64,000 bases of DNA from Pelagicoccus sp. SDUM812002 (GTDB lineage: Bacteria > Verrucomicrobiota > Verrucomicrobiia > Opitutales > Opitutaceae): contig NZ_JARXHX010000017.1 in assembly GCF_031127835.1 (NCBI RefSeq), positions 1 to 64,000 on the forward strand. Direction: 5' to 3'. The notes beneath the pieces are model-generated. The model was not told the origin of the DNA, ran no database searches, and worked only from the letters and a program-made list of their open reading frames with translations. Below, piece after piece: positions 25,815-34,483 of the stretch. Both the position numbers and the translations under genes were made by a program. How positions within the stretch are numbered: the stretch's first letter is position 1; each line of letters begins with the position of its first letter.

Positions 25815-27776
25815 ATGCCTCCTCCCTTCGCCCGTCTCTCGATTCCGATCGCTGTCCTCCTCGCGTCAAACGCGTTCAGCGCTGCAAACCGCTCCACAGC
25901 TTGGACCCGAGCCACCGCCAGCGCAGGAATCGACGGCATCCAAGCTTCCCGCTTGAAGTTCGGCGATCTTAACAATGACCGAAGGCCTGACGTCGCTATA
26001 CTCCCCTTCGACCTCGAATCACCACCGCGAGTCTTCCTCAATCAACCCACGAGCGAGCACTCCCTCGGATTCCAGTATATCGAAATTACGGATACAAGGC
26101 TTCCTCCTCTATCCAAGACCGACATCCTCGCTTTCGCCGATATCAACAACGACGGTACGCAGGATGCCATCATCGGTCGCAACCGCGATTTCTACCAAGA
26201 CGACTACGTTCCGTCTTCTGAAGAGCCAACACAAAGCTCTTGGCTTCCTGGAAACGGTGACGGCAGCTTCGGCCCGCCTGTCGCTATAGGCGACGCCACC
26301 ATCGCCACCACTTGCGCAATCGCAGTAGGCGACGTCAATGAGGACGGCCTGCCCGACCTATTCATTGGCAATTGGTACGAACGCTACTTTTCTGGATACG
26401 AAGCTTTCGCCAACGACCTGCTCCTCCAGTACAGGAATTCGGAAGGGCAAGCCGACTTCGTCCGCTGGCCACTTCCCCACGAAACCACGCCCACCGACTA
26501 CACTACGGACCTCGGCGGACGCCCCACTTATGGCACCGCCTTCGCCCGACTCGACGACGGACTTCCCATGCTCGTCGAGCTCAACTACGGGCGACGCTGG
26601 AACCGTCTCTACAAAATGGAGACACGCCAGCCGCTTCGTGAACTCGCGGACGATCCCACCACTTCCTATACTCCCGGCGAATCCGCCGCGCTCCCTGCCC
26701 ACCTCGTCCGCCATCTAAAAGGTCGAGACATCGCTCCCAGCGTCGGCGTTGACGGCGACTCGATCCGCCACGGTCGCCACCAAAAGTGGCCCGAAGAACT
26801 GGCTCGCGACAAACCGCGCTCGATGCGACCCGACGAACCACCCTTTCGAGCGAACGGTAACACCTTCGACGTCGCCATCGGCGACGTCGACAACGACGGT
26901 GACTTCGATCTCTTCTTCAGCACTATTTTCCACGCATGGGCGGGCGACTCGTCCGACCACTCTCGCTTCCTTGTCAACCAACTTGCTCAATCCGGAAGCG
27001 TCACGTTCGAAGAGTCGCAGCACCTCTCCGTCGACCGCTTGCCACCCCCTCCCTCTGCCGGTGAAAAATGGCAATACCATCACGTTCGCCAAAACCAGGG
27101 AGACATCTTCGCCGCCCTCGCTGACCTTGACCAAGACGGTCAACTCGATCTCATTCTTTGTTCATCCGACTATCCCGACGAACCGCCTTATGAAGAAAGA
27201 CTCCGCATCTTTATCCAACAAACCGACGGCAGCTTCGCCGACCAAACCGCCGAGCTCGGCATCGACCACATCGGAGCCGGCATGCCCTCCATCGCAGACG
27301 TCGACCTCGACGGGGACCTCGACCTCCTCGTCGGCCAAAGTTTCAATCGGCTTACATCCGAAAAACGCCGAGCCGCCGCGCTCGCCAGCGGAGCCCTCGC
27401 ATGGGACAGCCCCGAAGACGCCATCCCACAAAGACGCGCCACCCTCTTCCTCAACCCCGCCGCCGATCATAAACATTCTCTGACGCTTCACCTAAGCGGC
27501 GACCCCGCAAAAGGCGTCACCCGCGATGCCTTAGGCGCCATCGTACGCCTGACAGCCGATCTCGACAACGACCCTACCACCCCAGAGGTCACTCAAATGC
27601 GACAGCTGCTCGGCCCCGGAGGCCACGCGGGTAAGCAGAACGAACTCATCCTCCACTTCGGACTCGACCAGGCCACCCAAGCAACCCGAGTCGAGATCAC
27701 CTGGCCTAACCCAAAACGACAAAAAACAACCTTGGAAAACCTGCCTGCTGGGCATCACCAAATTCATCAGCCATGA
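25815..27776 (+). CDS. Exported FG-GAP/VCBS repeat protein with ASPIC/UnbV (CRTAC) C-terminus
   Basis: A 653-residue secreted protein. The signal peptide spans about residues 1-24 (PIAVLLASNAFSA). Several FG-GAP/VCBS blades carry Ca-binding loops: GDLNNDRRPDVA, ADINNDGTQDA, GDVNEDGLPDL, GDVDNDGDFDLF, ADLDQDGQLDLI and ADVDLDGDLDLL. They likely form a beta-propeller. The last 100 residues (GAIVRLTADLD..., LHFGLDQATQATRVEITWPN) match the ASPIC/UnbV domain. Probably a surface or periplasmic binding protein, function unknown. Its TGA overlaps the next ATG by 4 bases (27773-27776). Confidence 0.88.
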   Translation: MPPPFARLSIPIAVLLASNAFSAANRSTAWTRATASAGIDGIQASRLKFGDLNNDRRPDVAILPFDLESPPRVFLNQPTSEHSLGFQYIEITDTRLPPLSKTDILAFADINNDGTQDAIIGRNRDFYQDDYVPSSEEPTQSSWLPGNGDGSFGPPVAIGDATIATTCAIAVGDVNEDGLPDLFIGNWYERYFSGYEAFANDLLLQYRNSEGQADFVRWPLPHETTPTDYTTDLGGRPTYGTAFARLDDGLPMLVELNYGRRWNRLYKMETRQPLRELADDPTTSYTPGESAALPAHLVRHLKGRDIAPSVGVDGDSIRHGRHQKWPEELARDKPRSMRPDEPPFRANGNTFDVAIGDVDNDGDFDLFFSTIFHAWAGDSSDHSRFLVNQLAQSGSVTFEESQHLSVDRLPPPPSAGEKWQYHHVRQNQGDIFAALADLDQDGQLDLILCSSDYPDEPPYEERLRIFIQQTDGSFADQTAELGIDHIGAGMPSIADVDLDGDLDLLVGQSFNRLTSEKRRAAALASGALAWDSPEDAIPQRRATLFLNPAADHKHSLTLHLSGDPAKGVTRDALGAIVRLTADLDNDPTTPEVTQMRQLLGPGGHAGKQNELILHFGLDQATQATRVEITWPNPKRQKTTLENLPAGHHQIHQP

Positions 27777-28297
27777 AAAAACGTATCTTCGCTTCCGCCT
27801 GCCTCGCTCTCTCTTGCCTCGTTGGCTCTACAAACGGGGCAAGCCCCGAAAGCCGCCTCCAAGAGCTCGACATAACGCTCGCCCAAAACAACGCCCCCGT
27901 AGCCAATTACGTGAGCGCTGTGCGCGCCGGCAATCTAATCTTCTTGGCCGGACACCTTCCCAAGGGCGAGGACGGCTCCTTGGTCACCGGAAAGCTCGGA
28001 CAGGACCTATCCACCGAAGAAGGCTACGAAGCCGCTCGCCTCACCGCCATCGCTCTCATCGGAACCCTCAAGGGCGAACTTGGCGAACTAGGCAAAGTAA
28101 AGCGAATCGTCAAAGTGTCCGGCATGGTGAATGCCTCTCCGGACTACACCGAGCACTCGAAAGTGATCAACGGCTGCTCGGACTTGCTTGTCGACGTATT
28201 CGGAGACCGGGGACGCCATGCTCGCATCGCCTGCGGCTACAGTTCCCTCCCTCTCAATGCCGCCGTCGAGATCGACCTTATCGTCGAGGTCGAATAA
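27773..28297 (+). CDS. RidA-family protein with signal peptide
   Basis: RidA/YjgF/UK114-type enamine or imine deaminase fold. Residues 1-22 form a signal peptide (ASACLALSCLVGSTNG), which is unusual because RidA proteins are normally cytosolic. The RidA body follows, with LIFLAGHLP, YEAARLTAIALIGTLK and VKVSGMV. The family Arg is kept in HARIACGYSSLPLNAAVEIDL. It has 174 residues including the signal. It is translationally coupled to the FG-GAP gene by ATGA, so the two may act together outside the cytoplasm. Confidence 0.87.
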   Translation: MKKRIFASACLALSCLVGSTNGASPESRLQELDITLAQNNAPVANYVSAVRAGNLIFLAGHLPKGEDGSLVTGKLGQDLSTEEGYEAARLTAIALIGTLKGELGELGKVKRIVKVSGMVNASPDYTEHSKVINGCSDLLVDVFGDRGRHARIACGYSSLPLNAAVEIDLIVEVE

Positions 28298-28334
28298 CCG
28301 CCCCCAGCTAGGGCCGCGCAAAAACCGGAAGGCC

Positions 28335-29606
28335 CTAAAGACCCGCGACAACCGAGCGCACCGCATCCGCATACCGGCGAGCGTCCGTCTCTTGATGATA
28401 CACATGCCAGGAAGCGCGGACACCATTGAGGCCTCGCTCCGTAACTACGCGCGTGCGGAACTTATGCTCCCGCGACAAGCCGTTGTAGACTGTACCACAA
28501 TCAACTCCGGGCACGCGAAAGGTTAAAATCGAACTGCGCATCGCCGGGTCGATCGGACTCAAGATTTCCAGTCCCTTGACCTCGCTCAATTCCTCTAGCA
28601 CGAGCTGCGAGAGCGATGCTCCATGATCAGCGATCCTCTGGCGGCCAATCTGGTTTTGCAATTCGAAGGCAGTCTGCAAGCCAACCACACTCGCCGCGTT
28701 GCGAGTACCGTACTCGTGACGAACAGCGGAATCCACATAGGTGAGCGTCGAAGGCAGCTCGTATTCGTCATTGGAATACGCTCCGATATGACTGCAAGCG
28801 ACCTCGTCGTTCCGCTCTGCCGCAATATAAACCATTCCCGTCTCGATCGGACCATTGAGCCACTTGTGCCCACTGGTCGCATACGAATCGCAACCGAGCT
28901 CTTTCAAGTTTACCGGGATCATCCCGGCACTCTGCGCTCCGTCGACGTGAAACCAGATCCCACGTCGTTTCGCTTCCGCGGCAATGGCCGGGATGTCGAA
29001 AATCAAACCCGTGGTCGCTGTGATATGACTCACTTGAATCACCCGCGTGCGATCCGTCACTTGATCAAAGAGCCGCTCTAAATTTTCTTCGGAGCTCGCG
29101 GAGCTTGGCTCGAAAATCTTCACCTTCACGCCATCCAATTTCTGGCGATTCATCCAGGCGAAAGAACCTCCCGGATGGGCGTGCGACTCGAATACAACCT
29201 CGTCTCCCTTCTTCAACGACAGTCCGCTCGATATCACAGAGTTGCCCTCTGAAGCATTTCGCACGAAGGCGATTTCGCTGGAGTTCACCCCGAAAAACGC
29301 CGCCGCGGTCTCGCGCGCCGGAGCTAGCAGCTTGTGATAATGCTCCCCAATTCGGGCTTGGGTCTGGCTCTGCTCGAACACTCTGTCCAGAGCCGGCTGG
29401 GAGGCAGGCCCGAGGCCGCCCGTGTTGAGATAGGTTACCTCTGAGCGTAGCGGGAAGAGAGAGCGCACTTGGTCCCAGTTATCCGTGGCCCACTTTCCAG
29501 AAGGGGCTAAGCGAGCCGCGGCATCGGATTTACCGAGGAGGCTCGATCCCACGAGTGCTCCAGCGCCGCTCGCGGCAATTGTCGTGATAAACCGTTTCCT
29601 GTTCAT
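28335..29606 (-). CDS. Exported class-V aminotransferase-fold PLP protein (isopenicillin-N epimerase-like)
   Basis: PLP-dependent fold type I enzyme of the cysteine desulfurase / isopenicillin N epimerase group. The N-terminus (NRKRFITTIAASGAGALVGSSLLG) looks like a Tat-type or general signal, so it may be exported. The PLP Lys is in TSGHKWLNGP (about residue 248). HVDGAQSAGMIPV supplies the Asp that contacts PLP. The frame opens at 29618; ATG 29606 (MNRKRF) is preferred and has a GGGG stretch upstream. A GTTTACAGTAAC site lies about 57 bases upstream. Reaction unknown. Confidence 0.85.
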   Translation of the reverse strand: MNRKRFITTIAASGAGALVGSSLLGKSDAAARLAPSGKWATDNWDQVRSLFPLRSEVTYLNTGGLGPASQPALDRVFEQSQTQARIGEHYHKLLAPARETAAAFFGVNSSEIAFVRNASEGNSVISSGLSLKKGDEVVFESHAHPGGSFAWMNRQKLDGVKVKIFEPSSASSEENLERLFDQVTDRTRVIQVSHITATTGLIFDIPAIAAEAKRRGIWFHVDGAQSAGMIPVNLKELGCDSYATSGHKWLNGPIETGMVYIAAERNDEVACSHIGAYSNDEYELPSTLTYVDSAVRHEYGTRNAASVVGLQTAFELQNQIGRQRIADHGASLSQLVLEELSEVKGLEILSPIDPAMRSSILTFRVPGVDCGTVYNGLSREHKFRTRVVTERGLNGVRASWHVYHQETDARRYADAVRSVVAGL

Positions 29607-29662
29607 TGATAACCCCATCTACGCAAACTGAAGCAGGTACCTCGGCAATTGAAAGAAACTTC

Positions 29663-29679
29663 CGGTTTACAGTAACGCG
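29663..29679. promoter_or_regulatory. Candidate operator, GGTTTACAGTAACGC
   Basis: A near-palindrome of the shared type centred on the A of TTTAC-A-GTAA. It lies 57-73 bases upstream of the minus-strand aminotransferase start and about 99 bases upstream of the peptidase-E-like gene. Confidence 0.45.
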
Positions 29680-29777
29680 AAACTTAGCCAAGAAGCCCTC
29701 GCATCCGGACCCGATTTCCTCAAAATCGATCCCTTAAAATCGGGTCATACCGGAAATTTCCAGACCGAAACCATAGC

Positions 29778-30479
29778 ATGTCAAAGAAGCAAATCATCGC
29801 CATGGGCGGAGGTGGGTTCTCGATGGAGCCCGATAACCTGCTGCTCGACGCTTACGTTCTCTCCGCCTGCGAAAAACCGCAGCCCACCATCGGACTCCTG
29901 CCCACCGCAAGCGGCGACTCGGATTGGCTAATCTCCCGATTCTACCGCGCCTTCAACACGCTTCCCTGCCGCCCCAAGCACATCCCGCTCTTTCGCCAAC
30001 CTGTCGACCTCGCAGCCGAGATCGAAGCGTGCGACGCCCTCTACGTGACAGGCGGCAATACTCGCAACATGCTCGCCATCTGGAAAGCCAGCGGCATGGA
30101 CCGCCTGCTGCGCGACGCCTGGGAGCGTGGCGTCATTTTAGCTGGACTCAGCGCCGGCACTATTTGCTGGTTCGAACAAGGCCATACCGATTCCACCGGC
30201 AGCCTCTCCGCCATCGACTGCCTCGGTCTCTTGCCTGGATCCTGCTCCCCCCACTACGACGGAGAAACCCAGCGGCAAAGCTCCTACCACGAGCTGCTCA
30301 AAACCGGAAACATCTGTAGCGGCCTCGCCCTCGACGACGGAGCCGCCGCTCACTACCTCGGTAGCGAACGGGTAAAGATCGTCACCTCCCGCCCCGATGC
30401 CCGAGCCTTGGCAGTCAGCCTCGAAGATCAAAGCGTTCGCGAAATCGCCCTCCCAACAACCTACCTCGGCAAGGCCTAA
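29778..30479 (+). CDS. Peptidase E-like (S51) / type 1 glutamine amidotransferase-fold protein
   Basis: A 233-residue cytosolic protein of the S51 family (aspartyl dipeptidase-like). The nucleophile elbow GLSAGT holds Ser125, with YVTGGNTRNML before it and SPHYDGE supplying a probable His near 159. Size and motifs are normal. It is followed 27 bases later by the enolase-superfamily gene and may be cotranscribed with it. The substrate is uncertain; many of these proteins are not true Asp-dipeptidases. Confidence 0.87.
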   Translation: MSKKQIIAMGGGGFSMEPDNLLLDAYVLSACEKPQPTIGLLPTASGDSDWLISRFYRAFNTLPCRPKHIPLFRQPVDLAAEIEACDALYVTGGNTRNMLAIWKASGMDRLLRDAWERGVILAGLSAGTICWFEQGHTDSTGSLSAIDCLGLLPGSCSPHYDGETQRQSSYHELLKTGNICSGLALDDGAAAHYLGSERVKIVTSRPDARALAVSLEDQSVREIALPTTYLGKA

Positions 30480-30505
30480 TCAGGAAAAAAATCCGACCCT
30501 CGTAC

Positions 30506-31942
30506 ATGATTCGACTCATAGACCAACGTATCCACTTTTTTCCCATCCGGACACGCATGCCTTTTCGCTACGGGATTGCGACCATGAGGAATCTTCCCAT
30601 CGCCTTCGTCTTCCTCAAGTTCCAGTTCGGCGACGGTATTGCGGAGACCCGCTGGGGTATGGCCTCCGACCTACTGCCACCTCGCTGGTTCAAAAAAGAT
30701 CCCGATCAATCGCCAGACTCCGAGATCCAGGAGATGAAGTCTGTCCTGCTGCACGCTATTGAAGCTGCCCAAGAGCTCGAAACGGAAACCCCGTTCGCCT
30801 TTTGGGATCAGCTTCATCGATTGCAACTCGAGTGGGCTGAGCAAAAAGGGATTCCCCCCTTGCTCGCCAACTTCGGCACAACCTTCGTCGAACGGGCACT
30901 ACTCGACGCCTTCGCTCGCTTTCACCAAAAGCCCCTCTGCAAGCTTATCTCCCACAAAAAGCTCACCCTTGAGCTTGGAACGCTGCACCCCGAGCTTTAT
31001 GGACTATCACCGGTTGACCTGCTTCCCAAAACACCGCTCCCGCGTATCCAAGCGCGGCATACGGTCGGTTTCGGCGACCCCCTTGAAGAACGAGACATCG
31101 CAGCCGATAACCGGGTTGCCGACCCGCTTCCGCAATCGCTGGAAGCCGCGATCGAACACTACGGGCTCACCCAGTTTAAAGTTAAAATCAACGGTCGGCT
31201 CGACGACGACCTCGCCCGCCTACGAGCCCTTGCCAAAATCTTCGAGCGCCTCTGCCCTCAGGGCTACGCCCTGTCGCTCGACGGCAACGAACAATTTTCA
31301 GATTGGCCCCAGTTCGCCGCTTTCTGGGCTCAGGCTCGAGCTAGCCCCGAACTCCATCCCTTGCTCGAGAACGTCCTCTTCATCGAACAGCCGCTTTCCC
31401 GAAGCGCCGCCCTTTCGAGCAGCGAGATCGGACAACTCCCCGACGGCAACGAGACGCCGCCTGTCATCATTGACGAGTCCGACGACGGTCCAGAAACGTT
31501 TCGACGAGCCCTCGCCTGCGGGTACCGGGGCGTGAGCCACAAGAATTGCAAAGGCGTCTTCAAGGGCATCGCCAACCGTTGCCTCATTGAGCACCGTAAC
31601 CAAACTTCAGATACACACCTGATGATGAGCGGCGAAGATCTTTGTAACATCGGGCCCGTGGCCGTTTTGCAGGACCTCACCCTGCAATCCCTGCTCGGCA
31701 ACGCCAGTGTCGAACGAAACGGGCACCACTACTTCTATGGCTTGTCCCCCTTTCCAACCGCAGTGCAAAGCCTGCTGGCGGAACGGCATCCTGAACTCTT
31801 CCAAAGCGCGATCGACGGCTCAGCCTGCCTACAAATCCATTGCGGCGAAATCCCGACCGCCCACTTGCACCACCTCCCCTTCGGCACGGGTTTTACGCCC
31901 GAAGAGCTTTCCGAGGCGCTCGGCCTGGAAACCTTGACGTAG
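30506..31942 (+). CDS. Enolase-superfamily (mandelate racemase/muconate lactonizing type) protein
   Basis: Probable acid-sugar dehydratase or racemase. Key features in order are FKVKING (KxK base, about 224-228), SLDGNEQ (metal Asp, about 257), FIEQPL (metal Glu, about 294), IIDESDDG (metal Asp/Glu, about 324) and SHKNCKGVFK (Lys on the opposite face, about 350). All three metal ligands are present. At 478 residues it is longer than the usual 370-420, with extra sequence in the capping domain. The sugar catabolism setting favours a sugar-acid dehydratase. Substrate unknown. Confidence 0.85.
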   Translation: MIRLIDQRIHFFPIRTRMPFRYGIATMRNLPIAFVFLKFQFGDGIAETRWGMASDLLPPRWFKKDPDQSPDSEIQEMKSVLLHAIEAAQELETETPFAFWDQLHRLQLEWAEQKGIPPLLANFGTTFVERALLDAFARFHQKPLCKLISHKKLTLELGTLHPELYGLSPVDLLPKTPLPRIQARHTVGFGDPLEERDIAADNRVADPLPQSLEAAIEHYGLTQFKVKINGRLDDDLARLRALAKIFERLCPQGYALSLDGNEQFSDWPQFAAFWAQARASPELHPLLENVLFIEQPLSRSAALSSSEIGQLPDGNETPPVIIDESDDGPETFRRALACGYRGVSHKNCKGVFKGIANRCLIEHRNQTSDTHLMMSGEDLCNIGPVAVLQDLTLQSLLGNASVERNGHHYFYGLSPFPTAVQSLLAERHPELFQSAIDGSACLQIHCGEIPTAHLHHLPFGTGFTPEELSEALGLETLT

Positions 31943-32098
31943 AGGAACCGCGAAGGCGCGCAGCCGAGCCAGTTCCAGACTTTATCGTAAACTCAAAACC
32001 CTCTCGATTCCACCTGCCCTCTCTAGTCGGATAGGGGTCCTCGACTTCAAAGCGGGGTCACTTCCAGAACTAAAAGCCCGAACGAGGCATACTCAAAA

Positions 32099-34411
32099 AT
32101 GACACTTTCCGAACTCCTCCAACGCTCTAGCGAAATCTGCATCCTCCACGACTCCATCGAGGTGGAAAATACAGCTGCTGCTCTCATCAAAGAAAGCGTC
32201 CCGGACGCCACCGTCCTGCAGAACGGCTCTGGAGCAAACAACGGCATCACCATCGGCGTCCTCTCTCCAGAGGAGGCCAAGAGCCGCAACGTCGATTCGC
32301 AAGGCAAAGAGCAGTGGATGTACATCCGGGCCAACGAGAAGACAGGAATCGAGCTTTACGCATCCCACACCTGGTTTATTTACCGGCTCGCCTATCAGCT
32401 CATTCACGACTTCGGCGACCGCTTAGTGAGCGACTTGGAGGCGGGCGAAGTCAGGCAAGCAACCTTCAAAAACCTCCGCACCTCTTACGACTCCCTACTC
32501 AACAACCACGCTCGCACGGCGAAGGACTTCGATCCCGAAGACCACATTCGCGAGATGGCTCAGATGGGCTTCACCCACGTCGAGGTCAATGGTCTCGCCA
32601 CCACCTTCCCCGCCGAAGAAAACGCACCCGGCGAGCTCCTGTATTTATTCTACACCTACTGCGCCGCGCTCGACCAATTTGTCTACAGCAAGCTCAACAA
32701 AGGCATCTACCCCTACCACTACTTGCAGGCCAACCTTAACAAGCTCGTCCGCTCCGCCAAGCTCGCCGAAAAATACGGCCTTCGTGCCGGTCTCGTCTGC
32801 TTCGAGCCGCGCTCCGTATCGGACAAGCTCCTCGAGCGCTACCCCATGCTGCGCGGAGCCCGCGTCGACCACCCATTGCGCAGCTTCCGCCCCCGCTACA
32901 ACCTTTGCACCTCGCACCCCGTCGTCCTCGACCACTACCAGGAAATGCTGGAGAAGATCATGCGAGCCGCGCCGAACATCGACTTCATGTCCATCTGGTC
33001 AAACGACAGCGGAGCTGGCTTCGAGTACACCGCCTCCCTCTACGTCGGACGCAATGGCGGCGGCTACGAGATTCGCGAGTGGAAAGACGAAAACGAGATC
33101 GTGGAAGCAGCAGCCAATAACATTCTCCGTTTCATGAAAACCCTGCGCACCGCAGGACGAAAGGTGAATCCCGACTTCCGTTGCATCCTCAAGAACGAAG
33201 TTTTCTACGCGGAACAAGATCACTTGAGAGCCAACCTCGAGCCGGGCCTCGAGTTCGAGACCAGCACCCTCGACACCAAAGGATTCGAAGGCGGGTATCA
33301 ACATCCTAAATACGAGTGGGCAGACGACTTCATGTTCACCGGCCTCTTTAACCAGTTCCACGAAAAGGAGCGCAAACACATGGACGCCATCGAGGCCAAA
33401 GGCTCCAACGTACACGTCTACATCAACTCCGGCGCCTTCTGGAACCTCGAGCCGATCAAGGCAGTTCCTTACCCGAAGCTCATGTGGGAAAAGCTGCGCG
33501 ACCTGCGGACCCAAGGCGTCGATTACGTGGCCAACATGACCGGTACCATTCCCGAGTCGCTGGCGTCCTACAACATCAACCAGGAAGTCCTGCGCGCCTT
33601 TCAGGCGGATCCAGACCTGCCATTGGAAACAGTGCTCAAGCGGGCCGCCGTCCGCTGGATTGGAGAAGAAGATGCCGATCTGCTCGTCCGGGCATGGCTG
33701 CTCGTCGACGAAGCCTATCGCAGCTACCCGCCTCCTGTGAGCGTACTCTCCTTCTGGAGCACTTGGTACCGCATCCTCGTTCGTCCGTTCGTTCCGAATT
33801 TCGAGGCCCTCACCGAAGAGGAGCGCGCCTTCTACGAAGACTTCCATCTCGGCCACGCCAACAACCGCGTACGCGTCGACTTCCGCCGCGAGGTCAACTT
33901 CGACTTCTGTACCCCCGAATACGGAAACAAGTGCCGCCACGCCATCAGCGACAACGTCTTCCCGGCTATCGAGCAAGCCATCGAGCTCGCCCGTAACGCC
34001 CGCAATCGCTCACCAGAAGGCTCCGAACGCCAAAAGGCTTGGACCACCCTGCTCGAGCGCTTCATCCCCATGAAGAACTGGTTCCGCACTCAGCGCAACG
34101 TGGCTGCTTGGGTCGAAGGCGTGCACGGCTACATGGAAGCGACGGACGATAAGGCCAAGGCCGATTTCCGCGAGTTAACCAAGCTCACCGTGCTCGACGA
34201 AAAGGCCAACGCAGCCGCGCTTCTCGAACATGTGCGCACCGCGACCACTGATTGGATGATCGAATCAGCCGTGGGCGAAACCACTTTCATCTACGGGTCC
34301 AACCTCGAGGAGCTCCTCGAAAAGAAGATCGCCCTCATGGAGGGACGCGAAGAGGACGAGCCCTTCGTCGACCCCGACTACATGTGGCGCGTGCCCGGAA
34401 TTAACTGCTAA
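32099..34411 (+). CDS. Putative glycoside hydrolase, alpha-glucuronidase/GH20-like layout
   Basis: A 770-residue protein without an obvious signal peptide. Residues 1-115 resemble the beta/alpha domain that precedes the barrel in GH67, GH20 and related enzymes (ITIGVLSPEEAK..., IELYASHTWFIYRLAYQL). A TIM-barrel part follows (about 140-500; EMAQMGFTHVEVNGLA, FMSIWSNDSGAGFEY), then a helical C-terminal part. Probably releases uronic acid or another sugar from an oligosaccharide, with cytosolic action implied by the missing signal. Catalytic residues cannot be fixed from sequence alone. The next gene, 72 bases downstream, is another probable glycosidase. Confidence 0.65.
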   Translation: MTLSELLQRSSEICILHDSIEVENTAAALIKESVPDATVLQNGSGANNGITIGVLSPEEAKSRNVDSQGKEQWMYIRANEKTGIELYASHTWFIYRLAYQLIHDFGDRLVSDLEAGEVRQATFKNLRTSYDSLLNNHARTAKDFDPEDHIREMAQMGFTHVEVNGLATTFPAEENAPGELLYLFYTYCAALDQFVYSKLNKGIYPYHYLQANLNKLVRSAKLAEKYGLRAGLVCFEPRSVSDKLLERYPMLRGARVDHPLRSFRPRYNLCTSHPVVLDHYQEMLEKIMRAAPNIDFMSIWSNDSGAGFEYTASLYVGRNGGGYEIREWKDENEIVEAAANNILRFMKTLRTAGRKVNPDFRCILKNEVFYAEQDHLRANLEPGLEFETSTLDTKGFEGGYQHPKYEWADDFMFTGLFNQFHEKERKHMDAIEAKGSNVHVYINSGAFWNLEPIKAVPYPKLMWEKLRDLRTQGVDYVANMTGTIPESLASYNINQEVLRAFQADPDLPLETVLKRAAVRWIGEEDADLLVRAWLLVDEAYRSYPPPVSVLSFWSTWYRILVRPFVPNFEALTEEERAFYEDFHLGHANNRVRVDFRREVNFDFCTPEYGNKCRHAISDNVFPAIEQAIELARNARNRSPEGSERQKAWTTLLERFIPMKNWFRTQRNVAAWVEGVHGYMEATDDKAKADFRELTKLTVLDEKANAAALLEHVRTATTDWMIESAVGETTFIYGSNLEELLEKKIALMEGREEDEPFVDPDYMWRVPGINC

Positions 34412-34432
34412 GAATCAAATAAGTTATAAACT

Positions 34433-34461
34433 CCGCCCCTTTGATACACTCGGAGGGGCGG
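34433..34461 (+). terminator. GC hairpin between two glycosidase genes
   Basis: CCGCCCCT pairs with AGGGGCGG across a 13-base loop. No T-run follows, so it may be an attenuating or RNA-stabilising hairpin rather than a true terminator. Confidence 0.35.
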
Positions 34462-34483
34462 CTCCATTTAGGCCGCTCTTCGC

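Noticed and set aside
32999-33976. 325-residue minus-strand open frame
   Set aside because: Antisense to the glycosidase-like gene at 32099; Val/Glu/Gly-rich shadow without motifs.
34420-34432. AGTTATAAACT as another operator of the shared set
   Set aside because: Lacks the GTAAA half and has a different spacing; kept out of the set.
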